From JABLTI01 sp035528035 (GTDB lineage Archaea; Asgardarchaeota; Heimdallarchaeia; JABLTI01): 64,000 bases of DNA. Location: assembly GCA_035528035.1 (NCBI GenBank), contig DATKZI010000004.1, positions 73,473-137,472 on the forward strand, written 5' to 3'. The notes below the pieces were generated by a model. It worked only from the letters and a program-made list of their open reading frames with translations. It did no database searches and had not been told where the DNA came from. Position numbers and translations under genes: made by a program. This document shows positions 37,996 to 46,819 of this stretch, one piece after another (within the stretch, counting starts at the first letter, position 1; the number at the start of each line of letters is the position of its first letter).

Positions 37996-38078
37996 TATTC
38001 TCACTTTCAAAGATTTTTCATTTTTTTAATGTGGTTTAAAAGGTTTTAACGGTTTTTTCCTCCGGTACTAACCCAATA

Positions 38079-38125
38079 GTACAATAACTAGTGTTTTTTC
38101 GGCCTAAGAACACTAGATATTGTGT
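38079..38125 (-). promoter_or_regulatory. tandem NrdR boxes upstream of nrdR-nrdD
   Basis: Two 16-bp elements separated by 15 bp: ACACTAGATATTGTGT (38110-38125) matches the NrdR consensus ACACWATATATWGTGT at 15 of 16 positions; GTACAATAACTAGTGT (38079-38094) matches at 12. This is the paired, three-helical-turn spacing described for bacterial NrdR boxes. They lie just downstream of a TATA box, where bound NrdR would block initiation, 84-130 bp before the fused gene. Confidence 0.85.
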
Positions 38126-38146
38126 ATTTTTAATATGTGGTAACGA

Positions 38147-38158
38147 TTTATATATAAA
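38147..38158 (-). promoter_or_regulatory. TATA box of the nrdR-nrdD transcript
   Basis: TTTATATATAAA read on the minus strand; initiation about 25 bp downstream would fall near 38125, at the edge of the first NrdR box. The sequence is palindromic, so direction comes from the gene that follows. Confidence 0.6.
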
Positions 38159-38290
38159 CATATCGTCGAAAGAGTAATTTGATTAAAAAATAATATAATT
38201 ATTTAATTAAATAAAATATTAACTTTATGTTTTCAGTTTATTTTCTTACAAAAAAACAATGGAAAAAATAAAAGAAAAAAGTATCACTTG

Positions 38291-40063
38291 TTAAAGGACG
38301 GTAACTGATTTAGCTAAATTTCTAGGGAAGTCTGGGTCATTACCTCTAAGAACAGATAGGTGATAAGCAATTAATTGTAATATTGGAATCATTGCTATGG
38401 GTTCCAATGAACAAGCAGGCGTTTGTATATGATGATCAAATTCATCCAATTGCAAAGAGGAGATACCGATTATTTCACCACCTCTTGCCTTTATTTGCAT
38501 GATATTATTCATCATATCTTCTTTTGTATCATCATCTGGAACAAGAGCTATACAAGGAACACCAGGTTCTATTAAAGCTAGTGTATGATGTTTTAATTCT
38601 CCACCTGCTAAGGCGTCAGCGTGAATGTAAGCTATTTCTTTTATTTTCAGCTCACCTTCCATAGCGACAGGATAAGCAGCACCACGACCAATTAGATAAA
38701 GATCATGTTTATTTAGTACTTTGGCTGAAAGCTCCGCAATAAATTCAGATTTATTCATAACAAAATCTAATTTCTCAATTAAGGATTTCAGTTGTTCTCT
38801 ACCTTCATTCAACTTATTTGCTAAACCGAATGCTAGTAAAATAAGAATAATTACTTGTGAAGTGAATGCCTTTGTAGAGGCAACAGCTATTTCTGGCCCA
38901 GCATTTAGAGTAAGATATGCATCTGATTCTCGCATAATTGTGCTACCCATCACATTTACTAATGAAACAACCTTTGCTCCTTTTAATTGAGCAAGTTTAA
39001 TACCTTCTAGAACATCTGCTGTTTCACCACTTTGACTAATAGCGAAAATAGTCGAATCTTCATCTATAAGATTTTCATAAGTTTTAAATTCAGAGCCTAA
39101 AATAGGAGTAACATTTTTCTTAGCAATTTTAGCAAAATAAATTGAAGCTATAAGACAAGCGCGATAAGATGTTCCTGATCCCAAAAGAAATACCTTCTTT
39201 GATTTAGATAAAAGATGAACCATTTTATTGAATTTTTTCGGATCTTGGTCAAGTGAATGTTTTGAGATTTCTACTTCTTCAAAAATCTCTTTCAACATAA
39301 AATGAGGATATCCACCTTTACTTGCTTGTTCAGCAGTCCAATCAATATCCATTAATTTGGGTTTTATTTCCTTTTTGCTTTTTATATCAAAAATTAGACA
39401 TTTTGTATTTAGAACAGCCAATTGATAATTCTCAAGTATTATGGCTTTATTAGTATACTCGAGAAAAGAAGTTATATCTGAAGAGGCAAAAAATTCATTC
39501 TTTCCTATTCCAATAATCAAAGGTGAGTCTTTTCTAAAAGCATAAATTTCATTTTGCTTATTCACAAGAAGTAGAAAAGTAAAAGCTCCTTTTGCTTCTA
39601 AAGCAACTTCAGCTATAACATCAATGATTTCACTATTTGAGCGATTTTTCATTTTCTCTTCTATTAAATGAACTAAAACTTCAGTATCAGTTTCAGATGT
39701 AAATTTATGACCTTTAATTATTAATGATTCTTTTAACTCAAGATAATTTTCTAGAATACCATTATGAATTAAAGCAAATTCTCCACCACAAGATACAAAG
39801 GGATGAGCATTATGATCTTCAACTTTCCCATGAGTAGCCCATCTAGTGTGAGCAATTCCTAAATTTCCCTTTAATTCAAGAAAATTATGAATCTCATTAA
39901 CGGATTCTATTCGACCGGCTCCCTTCTTAATCACGATTTCAGCTAAACCATTAATTGTGGCAATCCCACAAGAATCGTACCCACGATATTCCAATTTCTT
40001 TAATGAATCAAGTAAAATTGGCGCAGCAGAGCGATTTCCAATGTAACCAATTATTCCGCACAA
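38291..40063 (-). CDS. glmS: glutamine-fructose-6-phosphate aminotransferase
   Basis: 590 residues. Makes glucosamine-6-phosphate for cell-surface polymers. The start is the TTG at 40063: it is directly followed by TGC, giving M-CGIIGYIGNR with the N-terminal nucleophile Cys in place, and GAGG lies eight bases upstream. An upstream TTG would bury the Cys. The glutaminase domain (about 1-240) has EYRGYDSCGIA and HTRWATHG; two SIS sugar-isomerase domains follow (LLGSGTSYRACLIASIYFA; ISQSGETADVLEG; IGRGAAYPVAMEGELKIKEIAYIHA), ending in DFPRNLAKSVTV. A 36-bp near-repeat and opposing promoters separate it from the next gene. Confidence 0.95.
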   Translation of the reverse strand: MCGIIGYIGNRSAAPILLDSLKKLEYRGYDSCGIATINGLAEIVIKKGAGRIESVNEIHNFLELKGNLGIAHTRWATHGKVEDHNAHPFVSCGGEFALIHNGILENYLELKESLIIKGHKFTSETDTEVLVHLIEEKMKNRSNSEIIDVIAEVALEAKGAFTFLLLVNKQNEIYAFRKDSPLIIGIGKNEFFASSDITSFLEYTNKAIILENYQLAVLNTKCLIFDIKSKKEIKPKLMDIDWTAEQASKGGYPHFMLKEIFEEVEISKHSLDQDPKKFNKMVHLLSKSKKVFLLGSGTSYRACLIASIYFAKIAKKNVTPILGSEFKTYENLIDEDSTIFAISQSGETADVLEGIKLAQLKGAKVVSLVNVMGSTIMRESDAYLTLNAGPEIAVASTKAFTSQVIILILLAFGLANKLNEGREQLKSLIEKLDFVMNKSEFIAELSAKVLNKHDLYLIGRGAAYPVAMEGELKIKEIAYIHADALAGGELKHHTLALIEPGVPCIALVPDDDTKEDMMNNIMQIKARGGEIIGISSLQLDEFDHHIQTPACSLEPIAMIPILQLIAYHLSVLRGNDPDFPRNLAKSVTVL

Positions 40064-40157
40064 AAGATTTTCCTCTTTATTTTTTCCTTTGCTATAATTT
40101 TTTAATGAGAAATTAAACAACCGTTTTTAATATAAGCAATTCTAATATTGTGATGTG

Positions 40158-40259
40158 ACCGTTATAAAATAATTAATAATAGTTATAAAATAAATAGCTA
40201 TAAATTACCATAATGAAAAATCAACCATTATAAAAAAATTAATAGTAGTTATATTATAA
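40158..40259. repeat. 36-bp imperfect direct repeat, possible operator
   Basis: 40158-40193 and 40224-40259 match at 31 of 36 positions, both beginning ACC and carrying TTATAA and AGTTATA. They sit between divergent glmS and the winged-helix gene, the place expected for operators. Both are AT-rich, which raises the chance of coincidence. Confidence 0.5.
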
Positions 40260-40296
40260 GAATAATTAATGATATAAAAAACCTGAAGGAAAGATA

Positions 40297-41265
40297 ATGA
40301 AAAAGAAGCTTCTAACTGAAACAAAGACAGCAAAATTTGTGAAAGAAATATTCATGTTTGACGAACCAGAAAAGATGAAAGCCATTCTAAATAATATTCG
40401 TTGGACTATACTTGAGAAGCTTTCAAAAGAGCCTAAATTTCCTGCTAATCTTGCTCGTGAAATGAATATGCATGAACAAAAAATCTACTATCATATTAGG
40501 CAGTTATTTGCTGCTGACTTGATAGAAGTTGCTTATGAAGAGGAAATACGTGGTGCTAAAGCTAAATTCTATAAAACAAAAGAAAAAACATTTGGGATAG
40601 AATTGGAACCTTCAGAAAGAGGCATACAATTTTCTACTCAATCAAATATCAATAAAGAATTACAAGTATTTTTCCACGAATTCTATGATGATGGTAAATT
40701 TAATGGAATAATTGTAGTTGGAGATCCTGATCCGCATGGACCTCATAAAACCTGGGCTCGAGATGGACATTACGCTATCTATTTAACAATGTTTCTTGGT
40801 CAATTCCTACCTTATTCAGAAAAAATGCTTGTAAAACTTGATGTAGAAGTTCGAGCTGAAAAAATCCTCGATCAAAATATGATTCTAATTGGGGGGCCAG
40901 CTGTAAATTTGGTAACTTATGACATCAATAGTAAACTCAAACAACCAGCATTTGACAAACAAATTAAAGGGATTGCTCCAGAAGCGAATTTTGGAAGAGG
41001 AATAACCTCTAACAATCCAAATATATTCTATTCACAAAATACTATGGGTATAATCTTTAAAGAGCCAAATCCATACAATCCTGAAAAAACAATAATTGCT
41101 TTTGCGGGGCAAGGACGAAGAGGAACCAAAGCAGCAATTTTAGCATTGACTAATAATTGGAAAACACTGCTAAAAGATTATCAAAAGGGAACCTTTAGAA
41201 CTGTTGTAGAAGGATTTGATTTAGATGGTGATGGAACAGTAGATTCTGTCGAAATTCTTGAATAA
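40297..41265 (+). CDS. winged-helix protein with an S-layer-like domain
   Basis: 322 residues. The N-terminal about 100 residues are an ArsR-type winged helix (RWTILEKLSKEPKFPANLAREMNMHEQKIYYHIRQL, recognition helix about 62-80). The rest resembles the C-terminal repeat of archaeal S-layer proteins: IIVVGDPDPHG, then ILIGGPAVNLVTYDIN, then IIAFAGQGRRGTKAAILAL. It ends with an EF-hand-like FDLDGDGTVDSVEIL, a probable calcium loop. It lacks a signal peptide and TM segment, so it is likely a cytosolic regulator that reuses an envelope-protein fold. Divergent from glmS; may control surface-sugar genes. Target unknown. Confidence 0.6.
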   Translation: MKKKLLTETKTAKFVKEIFMFDEPEKMKAILNNIRWTILEKLSKEPKFPANLAREMNMHEQKIYYHIRQLFAADLIEVAYEEEIRGAKAKFYKTKEKTFGIELEPSERGIQFSTQSNINKELQVFFHEFYDDGKFNGIIVVGDPDPHGPHKTWARDGHYAIYLTMFLGQFLPYSEKMLVKLDVEVRAEKILDQNMILIGGPAVNLVTYDINSKLKQPAFDKQIKGIAPEANFGRGITSNNPNIFYSQNTMGIIFKEPNPYNPEKTIIAFAGQGRRGTKAAILALTNNWKTLLKDYQKGTFRTVVEGFDLDGDGTVDSVEILE

Positions 41266-41297
41266 ATTGAAATTCATTATTAAGAAAAAGAAGCATT

Positions 41298-41319
41298 GTA
41301 CTGGATAAAGGTCCAGTAC
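41298..41319. terminator. hairpin between convergent genes
   Basis: GTACTGGA (41298-41305) pairs with TCCAGTAC (41312-41319) around a six-base loop, between the winged-helix gene and the convergent cysteine-cluster gene. A bidirectional terminator. Confidence 0.6.
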
Positions 41320-41330
41320 TGATTAATTAT

Positions 41331-42002
41331 TTATTCTTCTGTCGATTCGCCACGTGATTTATTAATTAATTCATCAAGTGTTTTCTTCTCTTCATCAGAT
41401 AATCGTTCAACTGATTCTTGTGATTGCTTCATGAAATGTCTAATGAACATTCCTTGAAGTGGAATCATTGTTAAGGTAGTATCTGCTCGCTCATTAAAAT
41501 CCTTGATAGCAATTTGACGCATTTCAGATAATTTTTCTTTAGTCATTTCGCCTTTCCCTAAACCTTCACAAGTTGGGTCTGAAATATAGTATTTTTCACC
41601 ATTGTATGAAAGTGGGAATGTTTTACAAAAGATTGGTATGGAGAAATAAATATTGCACATCTTATTTTCATCATCATAAAATGGGCATGTGCCTTTCCTA
41701 TTCTCATCCTCATCTTTCATGACAATATAAGGAACGATTGCTATTTTACCTAAGTCATCTATTTCCGAGATACTTCGTAATTCGAGATGCGGTAAAATAA
41801 TAGACATAAAACTACCTTCTTTTGTCCAACGAGCAAGGTCTGTAAATGTAATAGGTATAGGATCACGATTTTGGCAACATTTACCACATCGCGTGCATTC
41901 GAATTTAAATTTCGTTGGTTTGTGTTGTTCTTCTTTTTCTTCTTTAACAACATCCTTTTCTTCAGTTTCTGATTGTTTGGTTTCTTTATCTTTATTTGTC
42001 AT
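41331..42002 (-). CDS. YkgJ-family cysteine cluster protein
   Basis: 223 residues. FECTRCGKCCQNRDPIPIT at about residues 34-52 is the metal-binding signature of the YkgJ/CxxCxxCC family; a later CPFYDDENKMC and the ISDPTCEGLGKG segment add further cysteines, as in related iron-sulfur or zinc proteins. The N-terminus is Lys/Glu-rich. The molecular function is not established; related proteins have been suggested to be Fe-S proteins. It is convergent with the winged-helix gene and divergent from GlyRS. Confidence 0.8.
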   Translation of the reverse strand: MTNKDKETKQSETEEKDVVKEEKEEQHKPTKFKFECTRCGKCCQNRDPIPITFTDLARWTKEGSFMSIILPHLELRSISEIDDLGKIAIVPYIVMKDEDENRKGTCPFYDDENKMCNIYFSIPIFCKTFPLSYNGEKYYISDPTCEGLGKGEMTKEKLSEMRQIAIKDFNERADTTLTMIPLQGMFIRHFMKQSQESVERLSDEEKKTLDELINKSRGESTEE

Positions 42003-42196
42003 TTTAGACTTGTTCCCCTTTGATTTTTTTAGAAAAGATGATTAAAATTCAATCAAAAAACTTACTATTCTGTTGAAAATCTAGTAGTTTATTTCTTTTA
42101 TAAAGGCCGTTGAAACGAAAATGCTTTTAATGAGAAAAAAAAGCAAGAGACTCAGAATTTGAACAATAGTGTATAAAATAAAAGAAGGATAAAATT

Positions 42197-43747
42197 ATGG
42201 CTAAAGAAGAACAACCATTACTAGATAAAATACAAGATGTCGCTTATCGCAGAGGAATAGCTTTTCCCGCTGCAGAAATTTATGGGGGATTATCAGGTGT
42301 TTTTGAATATGGTCCTATTGGTACATTAATGAGACGCAAAATCATCAATTTCTGGCGTGAATATTTTGTGAAAAGTGAAAACCATTATGAAATTGAAGGA
42401 GCAATAATTCTACCTGAAAAGGTATTCGAAGGTTCTGGTCATTTACCGAAATTCTGTGATCCTCTTATTCAATGCAAAAACTGTAAGTCAATGTATCGAG
42501 CTGATAAAGTTATTGAAGAAAGCCTGAAGCAGAATGTTGATGGTTTATCAGTAAATGAACTTGACTTAATTATTAGTAAAAACAAATTAACTTGTCCTCG
42601 TTGCAAAGGGGAGTTCATGAATGCTCGAGAATTTAATCTAATGTTAAAAACAGAAATTGGTTCCAGTGAAGGAAACATTGCTTATCTTCGTCCTGAAACA
42701 GCTCAGAATATTTTCACCAGTTTTAAACGAATTGCTCATACTATGAGAGCACAATTACCATTTGGTATTGCCCAAGTTGGGAAAGTTTATCGAAATGAGA
42801 TTTCCCCAAGACAATTCATTATTCGAGTTCGTGAATTCACTCAAATGGAATTAGAAGTATTTTTTGCTGAAGATCAATTGGACAATCCACCTAATTTTGA
42901 AGAAGTAGCTGATGAAATCTTACCAATACTTACTCGAGAACAACAAGCGAATAATATTGAAGAACCTCTTCAAGTAACAGTAGAAGAAGCTTCCAAAAAG
43001 AAAATACTACCAAACGCTGCAATGGCTTATTATCTAGCAAAAGAAAAAATATTCTTTGAAGAAGTAGGTGTAAATCCAGAAATCATAAGATTTAGACACA
43101 TGTTACCAAAAGAGACTCCTCATTATAGCGGGGGCAATTTTGATCTTGAAGTGAAATTATCAATTGGCTGGACAGAAATTGTTGGTAATGCTTTTAGACA
43201 GCAGCACGATTTAACTAGTCATGAGAATCATAGCGGAACCAAAATGGCTATGCAATATGTAAATAGTAATGTCATTCCTTATGTTATTGAACCATCTATT
43301 GGTGTAGGTCGAACACTATATTGTATACTTGAAAGTTGCTATCGAGAAACAGCTGATCGTGAATGGACTTGGTTCCAATTTCCACCAACAGTTTCACCTT
43401 ATGACGTCCTAGTTTGCCCCTTAATGAAAAAGGATGGCTTAGATGAACGAGCATTAGAAATCTTTGAAGATCTCAAAGCAGAAGGATTGGAAGTAATATT
43501 TGATAATAGCGGCAAAATCGGAAAACGCTATGCGCGAGCTGATGAAATAGGCATTCCTTATTGCATTACTATTGATTACGATACTTTGGATGATGATACA
43601 GTAACTATACGTGATAGAGATACAATGGAACAAATACGTATTGCAAGTGAAGATTTAGAAGATGTCTTAGTTCTTTTACTATCCGAAGAATATGCTTTCA
43701 ATGAGATTGAAAAGGTATTAAAAGAATTAGAAGAAAATGAAGAATAA
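42197..43747 (+). CDS. glyS: glycyl-tRNA synthetase, archaeal type
   Basis: 516 residues. Charges tRNA-Gly. The alpha2 class II enzyme is identified by AYRRGIAFPAAEIYGG, GVFEYGPIGTLMRRKI, the class II motif 2 GKVYRNEISPRQFIIRVREFTQMELEVFF, GGNFDLEVKL, the motif 3 PSIGVGRTLYC, and the anticodon-binding domain DVLVCPLMKKDGLDERALEIF. A zinc-ribbon insertion (CKNCKSMYRADKVI and CPRCKGEFMNAR, about residues 92-140) matches archaeal/eukaryotic GlyRS. ATG at 42197 with AAGGAT eight bases upstream. Confidence 0.97.
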   Translation: MAKEEQPLLDKIQDVAYRRGIAFPAAEIYGGLSGVFEYGPIGTLMRRKIINFWREYFVKSENHYEIEGAIILPEKVFEGSGHLPKFCDPLIQCKNCKSMYRADKVIEESLKQNVDGLSVNELDLIISKNKLTCPRCKGEFMNAREFNLMLKTEIGSSEGNIAYLRPETAQNIFTSFKRIAHTMRAQLPFGIAQVGKVYRNEISPRQFIIRVREFTQMELEVFFAEDQLDNPPNFEEVADEILPILTREQQANNIEEPLQVTVEEASKKKILPNAAMAYYLAKEKIFFEEVGVNPEIIRFRHMLPKETPHYSGGNFDLEVKLSIGWTEIVGNAFRQQHDLTSHENHSGTKMAMQYVNSNVIPYVIEPSIGVGRTLYCILESCYRETADREWTWFQFPPTVSPYDVLVCPLMKKDGLDERALEIFEDLKAEGLEVIFDNSGKIGKRYARADEIGIPYCITIDYDTLDDDTVTIRDRDTMEQIRIASEDLEDVLVLLLSEEYAFNEIEKVLKELEENEE

Positions 43748-43784
43748 TCTTCATTCTTTTTTTATTTTTACTCAAAAAAAGAAT

Positions 43785-43931
43785 CTATTCTGATTTCAAC
43801 TTTTTAATAATAGGTGGTCTGGTTTTCAAGAGAATTCGATGACCGCAATCTGGGCATTTTGATCCAGGCATTAAATTAAGCTCTTCAGGGGTGATAGTTT
43901 TTCCACAACGGTGACAAACGTATTTTGTCAT
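43785..43931 (-). CDS. rpoP: RNA polymerase subunit Rpo12/RpoP
   Basis: 48 residues on the minus strand, ATG at 43931 with GAGG nine bases upstream. MTKYVCHRCGKTITPEEL carries the first zinc pair (CHRC), and GSKCPDCGHRILLKTRPPIIKK the second, ending with the RILxKxRPP motif typical of archaeal Rpo12 (eukaryotic Rpb12). It is the smallest subunit of RNA polymerase, near Rpo3 and Rpo10 in the complex. It lies between the GlyRS end and the eIF2B-like gene on the other strand. Easily missed because of its size. Confidence 0.93.
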   Translation of the reverse strand: MTKYVCHRCGKTITPEELNLMPGSKCPDCGHRILLKTRPPIIKKLKSE

Positions 43932-44198
43932 AATTTTATTCCTCATTTGACGATTGTTTATAATTCATTTTTAATCTTATTCACGGTTACTAATATATAA
44001 AGTCTATCAAGTAAATCACTATGAAAGTATTTTAATTATAAAATAAGTTTGCTAATAGAAACTTTTGATACTGAAGAGAAATTGGGAAAGATTTTCAATA
44101 TTTAGAGTCAATTTTGTAAATGATAAATAGAGAAAAGAATAGTTGGGAAAAGCTTTTACTATTGGTAAAGGTATTAAATAATTAAGTGGGTGATGTTC

Positions 44199-45020
44199 TT
44201 GCCTTCTAAAGCATTTGTAGATGAAATAACTGAAATAAAGAGCGATTCAATTAGTAGCGCTGTAACGCTAACAAGTAAATTATTCAAGGCTATTCGTAAA
44301 GAGATAACTGAAACAGACGACTTACATAAAGACCTTCCTTGGATGGTTGTTGCAGTAAAATTGGCTCATCCTGAAATGGCTGCTATAGGAAAAATAGGTG
44401 AAGAATTATCTAATGAACTTAAAGCAGGTCACTTTGATAAACAAATAATATCACAGATGCTTGATGACTTAGAGAATATTGTGAATAAAAGTGAACAATT
44501 AACCGTCAACGAATTAAGCTCAGAATTGTTAAACTTCAGGAAAATAATGACTATTTCTTATAGTTCCACAATTTTTAAAGCTCTAATGAGAAATCCACCA
44601 GAAGATAGAGAAATAATAGTTTTAGAATCACGTCCATTGTTTGAAGGCCAAAAAATGGCTGAAGATTTAGCTGAGGCAAATTATCAAGTGAAATTAATCG
44701 CTGATGCCGCAGCTGGTTATTATAGTTCAGATATAGAAGCAATTTTTGTTGGTGCAGATACCATTTTCCCTGAAAATTCTATTATCAACAAAGTAGGATC
44801 ATTACCTTTAGCATTGATTGCTCAACAAATGGATATACCATTTATTGTGGGAGCATCTAATAATAAAAGAACTACAATATCAGAAGACGATTTTACTAAA
44901 TTAATTGAAGAGAAACCATATTACGAAATCTATGATAGAAATATCAAAAATTTACAGATTGGTAATATCTACTTTGATTTTATACCAGCAGCATTGATAA
45001 CAAAATTAATATCGGAGTAA
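44199..45020 (+). CDS. eIF2B alpha/beta/delta family protein
   Basis: About 273 residues. The family includes eIF2B regulatory subunits and the archaeal ribose-1,5-bisphosphate and methylthioribose-1-phosphate isomerases. The N-terminal helical region is followed by EIIVLESRPLFEGQKMAEDLAE (the Rossmann-like start) and then IEAIFVGADTIFPENSIINKVGSLPLALIAQQMDIPFIVGAS, a family pattern that does not decide between isomerase and initiation-factor roles. Start uncertain: GGTGA fits a TTG at 44199; an ATG at 44193 has no such site. Just upstream of initiator tRNA; the context fits translation. Confidence 0.8.
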   Translation: MPSKAFVDEITEIKSDSISSAVTLTSKLFKAIRKEITETDDLHKDLPWMVVAVKLAHPEMAAIGKIGEELSNELKAGHFDKQIISQMLDDLENIVNKSEQLTVNELSSELLNFRKIMTISYSSTIFKALMRNPPEDREIIVLESRPLFEGQKMAEDLAEANYQVKLIADAAAGYYSSDIEAIFVGADTIFPENSIINKVGSLPLALIAQQMDIPFIVGASNNKRTTISEDDFTKLIEEKPYYEIYDRNIKNLQIGNIYFDFIPAALITKLISE

Positions 45021-45082
45021 AAATAATAACTAGAAATTAGCTAAAGTGATATTTATTTTAGAAGTAAAATAAAGCTAAACCT

Positions 45083-45089
45083 TATAAAC
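45083..45089 (+). promoter_or_regulatory. TATA-like box of the initiator tRNA
   Basis: TATAAAC about 40 bp upstream of the tRNA 5' end; initiation near 45108 leaves a short leader. Confidence 0.4.
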
Positions 45090-45124
45090 TAAGGTTTTTT
45101 TAAAAAAAGGTAATAATATCTCAT

Positions 45125-45203
45125 AGCGTGGTAGGGTAGCTAGGTTGTGCCCACAGGGCTCATAACCCTGGGATCGGTGGTTCGAATCCACCCCACGCTA
45201 CCA
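45125..45203 (+). tRNA. initiator tRNA-Met (CAU)
   Basis: 79 bases including an encoded CCA. Acceptor AGCGTGG/CCACGCT with the A1:U72 pair typical of archaeal initiators; D stem GGGT/GCCC; anticodon stem CAGGG/CCCTG around CTCATAA, giving anticodon CAU and three G-C pairs; T stem GGTGG/CCACC with TTCGAAT. No intron. The combination A1:U72 plus GGG/CCC anticodon stem marks an initiator rather than elongator or tRNA-Ile2. Confidence 0.95.
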
Positions 45204-45214
45204 ACCAATTCTTA

Positions 45215-46660
45215 TTATTTCCTTCTCTTGACTATAAAAGCGATTGAAATTCCTACTATTGCAGCACCAACTGGTATTCCTACACTTAAACCAATTACCA
45301 AAGCTTTCGAATTTTTAGCGATAATTCCATGACTATAATAAATATCCATTTCATTATTTCTTCCATCTGTCCAAACAACATGAGGGATATCATGCGAATC
45401 AACTCGTATGGTAAAATAATCACCTGGTCTAGTAAATACAACAGAAGTGTTTTCAGTTGCTATTGGTATAGCTTTACTCAAAATAATATCTGTACTAGAA
45501 TAATTAGCAAAAGATGCTAAACGGTAATATGGACCAAAAGTACTTCCTTGTTGATCGTAATATGAAATATGTAATCTTCCTTTTGAGTCTATATCCATAT
45601 CTGGTTGCCATTGATCACCAGTTATTGTAGGACTGATTGTATACTTCGAACTCCAAGTCAAACCATAATCATCAGAAAATCGTAGAAAAATACCAAAAGA
45701 TAAATCAAAATCACTCATTTCAGACCATAAAACATAGAGTCGATCATTTGTGTCGAATCTAACAACAGGTAATGTTGCTATATGAGCATAACCATAACTG
45801 GTAGTAAAGGTAGCATTTTCAGTTTCTGAATTGATATCTATTCCAGATGTGAATGTTGCACCACCATTGAGAGATTTTGTTAAATAGACATCGCCCCAAT
45901 TTCCATCGGTAAATCTAGTCCAAGCAACAAAAACATTGCCAAAATTATCTGTTGTTACATATGGTCCTAAATGATCAATTGGTTCTTGTATACTATCAGC
46001 TATTACTCCATATTCATGAAAAGTATTACCGGTATCTATAGATTTTGAAAGTCTTACTACAACACTCCCATTATCATAAATATCATCATAAGTAACATAG
46101 ATTATTCCATTCTTAGCGATGGTCATTGTTTCTTTATCAGCAAATCCTTCACCTTCTGTTGCAGTTACAATTTGCCATGTATCTCCTTGATTGGTTGATT
46201 TTGCTACAGTTATTTGTGATAGATCTGATGTAATAGAACGTGAATACTCTAAATAGGCATAATAAATTGCTCCGTCATAATAAACTAACCAAGGATCTGA
46301 TTGCCCTGTGAATATATTATCAAACATTGGCATATCATATGGGGTAGTCCAAGCTTTTCCATTATTATCTGATCTTGAAAAAGAAACAGCTAAACCACCA
46401 GTCATACTATCAGCAGCATTTTTCCAACCTGCATATAGTCTGTCATCTTCATCTATTGCTATTGTCGGTTCAACATGATGACCATAGGTAACATCATTTG
46501 TCGATAACAAGATATTTTCTGAAAAACCAATTATTTGTAATTCTTCATCATTTAATTTACTTGTAACTGAAATTGAATTATTACTTGTAAGAAAAACAAA
46601 AAGAAGTATATTTAACAAGAGAAATAATTTTGAATATTTAGTGTTAATTTGTAATTCCAT
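45215..46660 (-). CDS. secreted sialidase-like (Asp-box) surface protein
   Basis: 481 residues. N-terminal signal segment (LFLLLNILLFVFLTS, about 12-26), then a beta-propeller with Asp-box repeats of the form S-x-D-x-G-x-T-W: SRSDNNGKAWTTP, STNQGDTWQIV, SIDTGNTFHEY, SLNGGATFTSG, SDDYGLTWSSK. A C-terminal TM helix (ALVIGLSVGIPVGAAIVGISIAFIV) with a KRRK tail anchors it outside the cell. The fold may be a glycan-binding or hydrolase propeller; catalytic residues are not certain. The stop is 12 bp after the tRNA 3' end, so it converges on the tRNA. Confidence 0.85.
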   Translation of the reverse strand: MELQINTKYSKLFLLLNILLFVFLTSNNSISVTSKLNDEELQIIGFSENILLSTNDVTYGHHVEPTIAIDEDDRLYAGWKNAADSMTGGLAVSFSRSDNNGKAWTTPYDMPMFDNIFTGQSDPWLVYYDGAIYYAYLEYSRSITSDLSQITVAKSTNQGDTWQIVTATEGEGFADKETMTIAKNGIIYVTYDDIYDNGSVVVRLSKSIDTGNTFHEYGVIADSIQEPIDHLGPYVTTDNFGNVFVAWTRFTDGNWGDVYLTKSLNGGATFTSGIDINSETENATFTTSYGYAHIATLPVVRFDTNDRLYVLWSEMSDFDLSFGIFLRFSDDYGLTWSSKYTISPTITGDQWQPDMDIDSKGRLHISYYDQQGSTFGPYYRLASFANYSSTDIILSKAIPIATENTSVVFTRPGDYFTIRVDSHDIPHVVWTDGRNNEMDIYYSHGIIAKNSKALVIGLSVGIPVGAAIVGISIAFIVKRRK

Positions 46661-46819
46661 TCAATAACACCTAATCTCCATTGATAATTAAAAAAATCTC
46701 TTATTATTTATTTTAGTATACATATATCTGAATTTTCACTCAAAATTTTTAAACTGAAATAATAACCTTTCATAAAGAAAATAACATTAATTATTACAAA
46801 TTTGTTAGAGGAATAAAAA

